Origin: Apiotrichum sp. Y4204
Taxonomy: Eukaryota; Basidiomycota; Tremellomycetes; Trichosporonales; Trichosporonaceae
NCBI GenBank assembly: GCA_025531455.1
Contig: JAMYHL010000054.1
Coordinates: 310,001 to 374,000, forward strand
Reading direction: 5' to 3'
DNA: 64,000 nt
Part shown: positions 53,963-64,000 of the stretch, piece by piece
Numbering within the stretch: the first letter of the stretch is position 1
Layout: every line of letters starts with the position of its first letter
Position numbers and translations under genes: made by a program
Notes under the pieces: generated by a model
The model's input: the letters and a program-made list of their open reading frames with translations, nothing else
What the model was told of the DNA's origin: nothing
Databases searched by the model: none

Positions 53963-56900
53963 CTACCGCCGCTCAACAGGGGGCCCCATGATACCCACGA
54001 CCATGTCCCTGTTCCACCGCTCCGGGTTGTTGGTGACCGTGCCCTTCTCCGGGTGCTTGTCCTTGTCCTTGGCGCGTCCCATGACCTGACGTGCACCTAA
54101 CGACATGCTGCGGCCGAAGGACCCGAACTTGGACTTGGGCTGGTCCACCGCAGCCGAGCGCGACGGGAACCCCGGCCGGTCAATCGTGATTGGGACCGGC
54201 GGGGGACGGATTGCGCTGGTCGACTTTGGCAGAGTACCATGTCCGCGGTAGTGCTGATGCTTCTCCGTCTCTATCTGCTGCGGCCATTGACGGCTGCCAG
54301 TTGTGACCGGGGCGCTTGTAGGACCGGCAATGGGCGATGCACCGAACTCGCTCAGTTGTTCCGTCGGGGGCCGAGATGGCCGAGGTGGCCGAGGTGGCCG
54401 AGGCGGAGCGTACGCCTCCACTCGGGGTGCAGATGCTACGGTCGGGGTCGCATGCGGAGTGCTTCCGGCCGAGCTGGGGTTCGGCGAGCTTCCGTTCCGA
54501 GCAAGTTTGGCCTCAGTGGCGGCATGTGCCGCAGCGGCTGCGGCGGCGTGTTCAACTTCCTCTGAAGTAAGAGGAGTCAGAGGCTTGGGGGTCCGGCGAG
54601 TGATAGTAGAATCGGGGCTCCGGTCATCTAGGGTGCCGATACCCAGACCGAGGCCACTAAGGCCGGTGGTCACAGACGCAACGGATGGCTGACTAGGGGA
54701 CACGGGGGTGGGAAGGTGACTGGCTTGGTCGATGGTTGGGGTGGACATGGGTGCAGGTTGGTCAGGCTTAGGGGTGTTCTCGTCGGATACAGGGTCGGAT
54801 ACACAGACGGTCGGGTTTGTCGCCGGAGCGGGACCTTCATGGGGTGGAGCGACGGGGGTCATATCGGGTAGCTTCTTAAACGCTGAGCTCTGCCCGAGAC
54901 TGGAAGTAGGTGTGGCCGACGCTGGAGTAGCAGGTGCTGACAAGCTTGACTGTTTTAGCTGGTCAACAGGAGTCATGTCGGGAAGTTTCCTCTGTCCCAG
55001 ACCCGCGCCTGTTATACCCGGGTTGCCTGGCTGGGGCGGTGGTGCGAAGAGGTGAGAGGGAAGAGGCTGTTTTGCGCCTGGCGTGTCCGCAAACCGTCGC
55101 AGTACCAGACCCGGATTTCCAGGCTGGGGAGGACAAACCAACTGGAGGGGAACGTTGCCTGGGCGTGGAGTCCACCCCGGAATGACGGGGAAGACGTCAG
55201 GAATATCGGGATTGACCTTGGGAGTCGCGGCTGTTGGCATAGTTGGCGTGGCCACGTCAGGGCTGGTAACAAAGGCCGCACCATTGACGACGGGGGTTTC
55301 AGCGCCCGGAGGTAGTGTCGCTGGAATGGCTGTCGAAACTGCTGAAGCGGCTGTCGAAAGCGGTGGTTCTGCCAGTTCTCTGTCCGGTGTCTCTCCAGGC
55401 TCCATGTCTGATACCATGTCCCACCAGCCATTTTCTGATGACCCAGCAGCAGACGACACGGATACGGGTGTGTGAAGCGGCGGTTCAACAGTTGTTTTAT
55501 CCATTGAAGGACGATGATCCGAGTGCGACGGCTCTCCCACTGAGCGCAGCTGTTCAGTCGGTGGCCTAATTGCCGGAGAACGTTGCTGTTCAGTGGGGCG
55601 CTGCTGCTCCGAAGAGGGGCTCTCTTCCGCATAAGACCTCTTCGGAGTAGTCTCCTCCGCAGGTCCCACGGTGATAGGCTCCTTTGTGCGCTTTTGTTGC
55701 GCAGGGGGTTTCTCCTTGGACCGCTTCTGCTTTTGAGCAGACGGCTGTTCCATAAAATCGCTCAGTTCAGTGCTTATAGAGTGGAACGGCACTTCAACGT
55801 TAAGCATCGGGGGTGGCGCCTTACTGCGAACTGAGCCCAGAAGATTGTGCCACTTCTCTTGGTTGCTCGCCTTGCTGTTCGACCTGTCACGGTTATCCCT
55901 CTTTGCCTTGGAGTCCACGCTGACAGGGCTAGTCGCAGCCGAACCAGCCTGGATGCTGTCTTTGGGAGGTGGAATGGGACCGCGCGAATGGCTTGCCGTA
56001 TGACTCGTCGCATGGCTGGTCTCCGAATCCGTGTCGCCATGATTGTGGGAGGACTGTGTGTCTTGTGTCGTCGGGCTCCCCTGTCCGTGGGACATGGGCA
56101 TGCCCTCTCCAGACATTGAAGCTGAAATTTGACTCAGATCGCTAGTGCGCAACGGCATCGACGCGGAACGTGAGTGCGATTTGCCGGAGCTCGTGGGGGC
56201 ACCATGCGCTGATGGCACGCTGAACTCCTCGCTTGTTGGAGATGTAACGGATGACGACTTGGAGCGGCGGTGTGCTGCCACAGCGAGAGGATGCGAAGGG
56301 AAAGCACTATTAAACTCGTCGTGTACGGCACGCGGGAAGGACGCAATGGCGCGGGCCTGCTCGAACACAGTCTCATACGACCCGTCAGGAAACTGTTGTC
56401 AGCGTTCTGTCATCCACATCAACTCACTCTCTTCTGGATTTGGTCCACCAACCCTAACAGCCAAGAGACAGTCTTCTCCTCGCTGACAGCCGCATTGATG
56501 CCTTTCTCCCGCTCACTCTCCAGCAACTCTTCAATTGCGTCCAGGGCAGCGGCATCAGATAGACGGGGGTTGACGTAGAGCGCGGCCGTCGTGCTGCTGA
56601 CCGTGGGTTCAGCAAGGGGTACACCGTCGGGCACTGGCGGCATTGGCAGCATCTCATATGCCGACCCAATGACGGAGTTGGGAAGGTGTGTATGCGTGAG
56701 AGAGAATGTTCGCCGCAGGAGGAGAAACACAGGCATCAAGGAACCACAGTGAGCAGAGGGTGTGTCCTTGCCCACGACACAAATCGCCGCCTCAATATCG
56801 CAAAGGTCCTTGCTCAGTTGCTCGCGACCCATCTTCGCCCATTTGTTCTTCGCCATATACTCGCGCTTTTCGCGAGTAAGCCACTCGGACAGTAGCTCGA

Positions 56901-58098
56901 CTGTGTAGTTCTCGATTGGTGTCGGATCCGTTGGCAACGGGGGATGCTGCTTGGCGCTGGTAGGTGAGGAGCTTGAACTGACCGGCGTGATTGGAGATCC
57001 CAGCATGCCCGACCCCATCAACGGGCTGGTTTTCTTGCCCTTCATGGGCGGCTGGTTCCCGGCTTGCATGTACGCCGTCGCAGCTGCAGGTCCGCCTTGA
57101 TCGACATCGCGAATAAAAGCACTCAGAAGCTTCAGACAGGCTGATTTCGAGGGGGCTGGGAGTGTAATAGGATAGATGGCACGTGGGGGGAGGTGTGTGC
57201 GTTCAAGGGCCGAACGGAACGCGGGCCGCAGAGCTGGCCGGCGGGGCAGGGTCTGCAAGGTCAGTCGCCTGTGGGATGGCGTGCTTATGACAGATTAACA
57301 TACCAAGCTCTCCACATACTCCAGCTCGCGTCCAACGGTGAACCGCCCCTCGCCTGGAACGCGCCGGCGGATGTGTTGAACCAGTGTGCGAACCGCGTCT
57401 TGAGGTGTCTGGCTGAGTAGCTGCCGTCCAAGATCGACCAGGGTGAAGTAGGAAAGAAGCATGCGTAAGGAGAGCACTAGCGCCAGGCCGAGCTGTCGTG
57501 ATTGTGGGAGCTCATCATCGGGGATGTTCAAGGGTGCTGGGGCTTGTGGGCCGCGCCGAGTTGTGACGAGCGGCCCCTTGCCTCGCAGTCCATCTTCGAT
57601 CTCCCCTAGCCGAGCAGCAATGTCCTCAAATCCGTCGCGACCAAGCGTTCCCTTTCCTCCTCGGCCAGGTTTCTTATCTCTTATGCGCGCCTCACGAGAC
57701 AGCACATACTCCAGAATGACCTGGCGTGCGTGCTGAACGTTCGGTGTTGGCTCAGACGTGAGGTAATTAAGCACTGTCTGAGGAGAGCTGGCCAGTTGAT
57801 GTGACGGGTCAGAGGGCGGTGTGAGGTCGGATGGTGGGGGGACGTTGGTGGCGTACTGCGCCTGACGGATAGCTGGCGCTGAACGTGCTGGCAGCTGTCT
57901 GTTAGTTTCCACCTGTTCAAGACCCGCCCGTACCTTCTTCTCCAGCTCGACCAAAGAATTGGAGACGCCATACAGTGTGTCGCCCTTGGAGCGGCGAAAG
58001 CAGATGTACTCCTCGATGAAATCCGCTGCGCGTTCGAGGTCGTTCCCAGCTGACGCGATCGCAGCCAGCAGGTCGCGTGGGATAGGTGCTGGGGACAT
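53963..58098 (-). CDS. uncharacterised large fungal protein (1349 aa)
   Basis: Three exons on the minus strand: 58098-57304, 57252-56428, 56392-53963, all phase 0. The first ~540 residues look folded and helical: IPRDLLAAIASAGNDLERAADFIEEYICFRR (UBA/CUE-like length), TVLNYLTSEPTPNVQHARQVILEYVLSREARI, LGLALVLSLRMLLSYFTLVDLGRQLLSQTPQDAVRTL, then TVELLSEWLTREKREYMAKNKWAKMGREQL and AALDAIEELLESEREKGINAAVSEEKTVSWLLGLVDQIQKRFPDG. The remaining ~800 residues are Ser/Pro/Thr-rich and disordered, with repeated PGNPGL, LPDMTPV and RPPRPP motifs and a basic C-terminus. I do not recognise the family; the folded half is likely to have orthologues in related yeasts. Introns are 51 and 35 nt. Confidence 0.75.
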
Positions 58099-61000
58099 GG
58101 TGGTTGCCGACACTGATGGCGGTCAGTACGGACTTGGTTCAGAAGAGTATGACTGAATGAGTCGACAGGTCGTGCGCAAGTAAAATTGATGGTGAAGCTA
58201 GACCGAGGTGAAGAATTGTAACCGACTTGGACAACCGAGACGGCTAGGGGTTCGTAGAAGTTCGCGACCGATGGGAGCTAGCGTGGGATGCGATGGCGGA
58301 AATGCAATGATGCGTGAGGCAGTAACGGAAGCGTGCTTATTGTTCAAGACACCGGCCACAGGTGTCGCTTATACAGCAGATGGTGAACAATGATGGCGGC
58401 CAGCGCACAATGCCTGCCTCGCGTCGCTTTATGCTGCGAGTAATCCTGCGATCCTTGCGTTTCGGACGTGTGCAGGTCTGTCGGTCAGGCGTTCGATGGT
58501 AGGCGGCGTGAGTGGGATGTGCACACGCGAGTAAGGCAGTTGGTGCAGTCGCCTAGTGCTGGGTAACAATGTGGGTTGTGCGAGTGTGTGAAGAATGCCT
58601 GTGTGTATGTGTGCAAGCAAGCGATCCGAACAATGTAGATGATATTTTAGGTAGTGTGTGGGGGTCGCCAAGTCGCCGAAACCGGTGCGGTGGTGGTGGG
58701 AGGACGATGAAGTGGAGTGTCGAGTGTGTCTAGTAGTAGAGTGGGTAGAAGTGTGGCTGTGGGATATGGATGCTACTGCGTGTGGCGACCCGAGAACCCG
58801 AGACACGCTAGAACGCTGGCCGCAAGCTGGCGGTGAATGGACGCTAGGCGACACAGAGGTACAAAGTATGCTATCGATATACAATGTACGAGTACAGTAT
58901 AATGACACTTGAGACAAGACCTGCTCTGCCCGCTGTATGGTGGTTCAAGTTGAGGATTTAGGGTTTGATGGGGGGAGGGGGAGGGGACCGCAGGAAAAGG
59001 AAGGAAACAAGGGAAGGAGGGACAGACGCAAGGTTGGGGAAGCCGAACGGGATGAGCGGACCAGGGGCGCACGCAGATCGGGCGATGATCGCCTCTCTGG
59101 ATCTCTGGTGGACTCTGGACTAGAAGAGCGAAGAGAGAGGACCAAAAGGAGAGAGGGATAGGAGGGATTGGATGGAACGAGGGGATCAGGACAGAATCTC
59201 CCTTGAAAATCACGTCACTGGTGATCTGGAGGAAATGTACGCGGGGAGAGAGGTGGGGGCGCAGGGCCAGAGAGAAGAGAGAAGTGTATCTGGATTTCCC
59301 CGCCCCCTGTCCCATATCCTGGGTGTCCTAAGATGATCAAAGAAGGGGCGCAACGGATTGATCCTCGCCGTGCACTAGTTGTATTGACGATCTTGAACTA
59401 GTAGTGATCTCCGCACCCTTGCACACCACTATGATCTGTTAGCGCCGACCGGCAGAGGACGAATAATGTACGCGACGGGTCCCTAAGGCCTAGGGAGGCG
59501 GTGGCGCGCAGTCCGTCGCCTACTGGGGGCGCGCGGGCTGCGGAGCGGCAGCTAACTGGATGACTGGGTTCAATCCGTTGGACGGCGACAAGCTCTAGAT
59601 CTTGAGACTCCGAGTGCACTGAGCTTGTGGTTGACGAGGGTTGACGAGGGTATCGGAAACGGCCCAAGCCTCGGCTCTGTTATGCTCCGAAATGCATCTC
59701 TGGGCACCAAACCTACGCGGTCTCAACTGAGCTTGTGGAAGCCACTGCGGCTTGTCGCTGCTTGTCGTCGCACACGGGTATCAGTCGGTCTCGGTCCGGC
59801 CTGTCGTCCACGACAGGGACCAGTGGCGAGCGGACCCGTGGGACACTCCGCCGTCTGCGACTTGCGGACCTTGTGGTCCGGGGACCTGATCTTTCCTCCG
59901 TTGCGTAAGGACTTTCAAGTCGAAACCAGGTCCGGGTTCCCGATGGCCCGTTGCATCCTGCAGCGCATGGCACATTGTGTGATCCTGTTTTTTTGTCGCC
60001 GAGCGCGCCGGAATTGGCGCAATGGACGAGTGACCCACATGCTTCGCGAACAGCGCCATGGCACACAGCTGGAAGGGACCGACAGGGTGTGAATGTTGAC
60101 GGGGCGCGATCATTCAACATGCCGCGACATGATCGCTTCGATGCACAACGTGCTGCACAGTCCGCAGTCGGCGGCGTCCATGCCAACGGTCCGGCGCCGA
60201 CGTCGGCGACTGCTTCTGACAGCCCTTGGCCGCGCTCCACGGCGAGAACAGCCAGAACCCCGACTCGTGCCTCTCTTGCCATGTGCCCCGGAATGCTTCC
60301 ACAGATCCACAGGGCCACGACCCCGCAGCAGCGCAGTGCGCAGCGTGTTCCAGAACTCAGGATTTAGACTTTTGGTCTCCGGTCTGTGCTGCGCAGCACA
60401 AGAACAGCTGCGGCGCTGCAGTCCTCTGCGAAATGAAACGAGGAACCGCTAGTGAGGTGCGACAAGCTTTGTACCATGTACCACGTACCGATCGTAGCCT
60501 TTTTGGTTCCATGGCCCTCATGTCCGAGCAGCTGGCAGGGTAATGCCGATCCACTTCGATCTCATGCGCCGTGGCGCGTAGCCACGATATACGATACCAC
60601 CCTTGCGCCTTCGGCGCCCTCGGCGCCTCCTCACCGGGATTCGTGGTCTCGCGATCTCGCGACTCGGCATGACCAGAGCTGCCCAGCGCAGTCCACATAT
60701 CCACATTCGATCGCGATCAGAAGATGTGAACGTGAGAGGGCATCACATCATCATCATCCTTGATAGCCTAGCTTCTATTGTACTATTGTGCTCCTGTCAC
60801 AATCCCTGGTGCCATATGTCCATGCTGCATGTTCCCATTTTTTATCGTATATCGTACCAATTGGCACACTGCTGCATGCCTCAGCATACTGGCAGCTCGC
60901 CACCGGTGATGCTCCGGGCATGCTCATGCAGTACATTTCCCTCCATTTCTTGACGTCCATGCGGCCACAAGGTCAGATCGTCCCGCGCCAGCCCGCATCA

Positions 61001-62073
61001 CTTACCGCAGCACAACAACTTTCGAGCTTTTACAAGCCGCAAGGAACACACCAGCATCGCTTGCGTTGTATCACATCTGGACGCCACAGGCGAGGGGAAC
61101 GAAAGTACGAACCGTTAAGCTCGGTTCGTACCTTTGCTGTTGTGCTACGGCGTTCTGGTTCGCCGATCCGGCGAAGGCGGAGCGCGTGATCAGATGGCAA
61201 CGAGCAGCAGCCAGTAGGCCAGCGGGCAACGGGATGACGGAAAACAATCAGCCATGTAGTCATGCATCATGGCCCTTTGCCGCCTTGCCCGGGATTGTGA
61301 GGCTCCATGATTCGGAGCAGGCGGGATGCTGGTGACGCCGAGCTCCGAGGTTTGCGGAATGACGTTGTAGACAAAAAGTGTAAACAAACCTCTGGCTCCC
61401 AACCTTTGGCTCCCAACCTTTGGCTCCCAACTGTGGCCCACGCCACGAAAGACACCACATTCGACACGATATAACAACTCCATCGTGGCAGCCGATATGC
61501 ATGCATATTACATACCGCGGCCAACTCTGTTCCTTGTTGAGAGTGATCGGGCAGGTAGCACAACCCCGTTTGACGCTTCGCGTCGGACCGGGCCGTGTCG
61601 GAATCCTAGCCAGAGTGCTGGACGGCCTAGAATTTTACAAAGTTCGAACAGAGGCATTGTGGTGTCTATTGACGTCGTGCATTGGAAACTGTTCACATCA
61701 ACTCGACAACTGGTGACTATGTGAGCCGTTGACGCGACTCTGCTAGCTCTGCTAGTCGTCTCAGGATGATGTGTGACGACGCGACTTGCCGGTGTGCGGC
61801 ACTAGGCCCGTGCTCACTGGCGGAGAGGTAAGACCAAACAACACACAACACTCGGATTTTTCCCCACTTTCAATCCACCAACCTACTCTCCAGAACACAC
61901 TCACTTTAGCACCTCTCCATTGCCAACACTCCGCTCCGGACACCGAGCAGCGCGGCGCACAACTTTTTTGGCGTCACCGGATCGAAGCCTCGTGCACGCG
62001 CCATAGCGTCATTGCACTCCGCAACTTCTCGGCGACACCAAGATCGATCCACTTGCAGTATACCCAGCGCAGC
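58099..62073. other. gene-poor stretch of about 4 kb
   Basis: No supportable gene on either strand. It contains the promoter of the large unknown gene on the left and the leader of the next gene on the right; the frame of that gene stays open upstream to 61786, but this part looks like translated 5' UTR. A purine-rich segment lies at about 58960-59165 and a TCGGCGCC-type GC-rich patch near 60610. No tRNA, transposase or terminal repeat found. Confidence 0.35.
61393..61432. repeat. 14-bp tandem repeat
   Basis: TGGCTCCCAACCTT repeated about 2.8 times, perfect where complete. In gene-poor DNA. Confidence 0.85.
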
Positions 62074-64000
62074 ATGGTACCCGAGACCCGTCTTCCCCGC
62101 ACCCGATCGGCGACGGCGTTGGCAGCTGCACAGCATTCTCAACATGTTCAGCATGTCCAGCCCCACCCACAGCACCTGTCCGGCATCCCCGCGCCCCCCG
62201 ACAAGACCGTCAAGGGACATCTACGCCGGCAGTCGGGGATCGCGCGCCCCCGCATCTCGGTGCTGTCCAAGCCGCGATCGCGGGGGAATCTGGCACAGGA
62301 GAAGGAGCACGCACCGCCGACGAGCATGGCGCCCGCCCCGGCGAGAATGCAGCATCCGGCGGCCGCATCCCCTCCTCAGGTCTCCCAGATTCCTCAGCGG
62401 TCTGCCATACCGCGCCCCGTGACCATGTCCTCGATCGCATCGCTTCTCCGGGATTCAGACCAGCCGGGAAAAGCAGACAAGGCGGATAAGTCCAAATTCG
62501 TTGAGGAGAACGGTAAAGCTGTAACTTCTGCCGAGTCGACTGTCGGATCGACCACCGGATCCTGTACCGATAACACACCTGAGGCGCGCGCCCTTCGCAG
62601 CACCCGATCCTTTACATCGACTCAGCGCCAGCGCACGACCAGCACTAAGAGCGGAACGGAGAACGCTTCGTCGAGCGGCTCTATGGCCTCACCAGAGGCG
62701 AGCAAGGACTCAGCGGTCGATCCCCTTGAGAAAGGGAAGACGGCCAAGGGCAAGGACAAGGCTGCAAAGCCGGACCAGCATGCACTCGCTTCTGGGCGGG
62801 TCCCGCTCTCGGACCGTCTGAAGAAAGCTGTTCCCGTGAGTCACACCTCGGTCGGCATTGCTGATGCACAGGCCTCGCCGGGTCTGATGTCCCCACCGAA
62901 GCCGTCTACCCATCGCGCACTCAGGCGCCGGCCGCAGAGCGTCAGCGACACTGCCAGTCTCTTCGCAAGCGTGTCCAAGAATAACCTGCCCAGTTTGATG
63001 CGGCTGCCTCGTGAGTTACAGCAGTCTGTATGTACTGATTCGCAACAGCCCGCATGAAGTTTGTTCAAGATGCCGAAGTGGAGTTTGATCTCGACAGCCC
63101 CAGTCCGTTACCTGGGTCGCTGGCGGCGTCGAAGAATGGAAAGAAATCAGCATCAAGCACTCCGTCATCGATCTCGAGTACACCCAATTCATCCTTCTCG
63201 CGGGCTACTGGTGCAGCTTCGGCAGCGACACTAACTCGCGACACTGCGGACATCGCTGTGATTGCAAGCCCACGACCCAGCCATGAGGGATTTATACCGC
63301 CACCGCAGTTTCGTGCACCATCCAAGTCAACTACCGCTACTCCCATTTCAGAGCCACCAACTCAGCCCATCCAGAACGATTCCCCGATCACGTCTCGCTT
63401 CGGCTCGGCTCCGACGTCCCCGACCCGCGCCGAAGCAACGTCTAATGTCAAGAGACCCTCGTTTGGCCGTCTCTCTATACCCAACACACCGGCGATACGA
63501 CAGCTGATCGCACGTGAGCGCGAGCTAAGCCGCGTGACCGACATGAGCGGTATTTTAGAGATGGACATGGACATCAGTCTTGCTTCGAATGCCTCATTCG
63601 GGACGCTGACCCCGCCTGCCTCACGTCTCATGCAGAGCGCGGCTCAACCTGCACCTCAGCCAAGCCCAGCCGCCAACCGCTTCGGCTTTGAGCGTGAGAA
63701 GCTTAAGACGTTTGAATACCCGCACGCGTCGAATACCGAGCTGCAGGCTGCGCTCGCTCGCTTGCAGGACGAAAGGGGTGACCTCGAGGCACGTGTGGCC
63801 TCGCTGGCGGCGGAGGAGTCTCGCCTGAAGTCGCTGGCGGACCGCGCAATGCGGGATCGTGAAGACGCTCGTGCAGCGCAGGAGGAGGCCGAGGCGCGCC
63901 GTGACGTGGCGATGTGGGATGCTCTTGTGCAGAGCCTCGACGAGGCGATTGAGGAGGAGAATGCGCTCCGGGGCACGATTGCGTGTCTCCGCGCCGTTGT
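62074..64000 (+). CDS. long Ser/Pro-rich protein with C-terminal coiled coil (partial)
   Basis: Exon 1 is 62074-63010 and exon 2 runs from 63049 past the window edge; the intron is 38 nt. The ATG at 62074 (VPETRLPRTRSATALAAAQ) is preferred over upstream in-frame ATGs since the preceding sequence is leader-like. About 520 residues are Ser/Pro/Thr/Lys-rich with many SP/TP sites (possible kinase targets). From about residue 540 the sequence becomes a regular coiled coil: NTELQAALARLQDERGDLEARVASLAAEESRLKSLADRAMRDREDARAAQEEAEARRDVA. RRPSFGRLSIPNTPAIRQLIA precedes it. The layout suggests a cytoskeletal or mitotic scaffold, but I recognise no family. The 3' end lies outside the window. Confidence 0.75.

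Noticed and set aside
61786..62073. N-terminal extension of the last gene
   Set aside because: The extension contains a mix of residues without structure and the DNA resembles a leader; ATG 62074 is preferred.
1..64000. CRISPR arrays, prokaryotic operons, ribosome binding sites
   Set aside because: The window is eukaryotic nuclear DNA with spliceosomal introns; no regularly spaced direct repeats of CRISPR type were seen.

Overview
The window reads as nuclear DNA of a basidiomycetous yeast. The genes are intron-rich, with very short GT-AG introns (mostly 30 to 55 nt) that carry CTAAC/CTGAC branch sites just upstream of the acceptor. Coding sequence is GC-rich and intergenic spacers are short in the gene-dense parts. 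The protein set (UDP-glucose dehydrogenase, peroxisomal Lon, Zuotin, Eaf7, SF3B6) is eukaryotic and fungal. I infer Tremellomycetes, perhaps a Trichosporonales-type yeast, but nothing in the sequence proves the genus. No mobile element, CRISPR array or viral sequence was recognised.

Layout from left to right. A partial Rix7/NVL-type AAA ATPase (-) is divergent from a pinin-domain protein (+). Next come the adenylyl cyclase-associated protein CAP/Srv2 (-) and a peroxisomal Lon protease ending in a PTS1-like -ARL (-). After a 2.7 kb gene-free stretch there is a Sec14/CRAL-TRIO protein (+), then two small uncharacterised ORFs (+) and a tRNA-Ile(AAU) with a 17-nt intron. A 4.4 kb gene-poor stretch precedes UDP-glucose dehydrogenase (+), the NuA4 subunit Eaf7/MRGBP (+), an aldo-keto reductase (-), a very large YML020W-like predicted hydrolase (+), the SF3b subunit p14/SF3B6 (-) and Zuotin (+). 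A small unknown protein (+) follows, then Pex12 (-), divergent from OMP decarboxylase URA3 (+), then Ufd1 (-), a multi-RRM protein (+) and the nucleoporin Nup53/Nup35 (-). An intact F-box-like gene (+) faces a decayed paralogue (-), beside further relic-like sequence. The right part holds a phytanoyl-CoA dioxygenase-like gene (+) convergent with an enoyl-CoA hydratase/isomerase ending in -SKL (-), a 1349-residue protein of unknown function (-), a 4 kb gene-poor stretch, and the 5' part of a long coiled-coil protein (+) that runs off the window.

Functional themes. Most genes are housekeeping. Four have a peroxisomal connection: Lon-ARL, Pex12, crotonase-SKL and the phytanoyl-CoA dioxygenase homologue. 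The two lipid-oxidation genes are tail-to-tail neighbours. No operon-like logic is expected in a fungus, so shared regulation is only a possibility.

All splice models were made by eye from donor, branch and acceptor signals, reading frame and family conservation. Exon edges are therefore predictions. The most unusual finds are the decayed F-box paralogue with three in-frame TGA codons, the 30 to 34 nt introns, the 12 to 18 nt microexons and the tandem splice acceptors.
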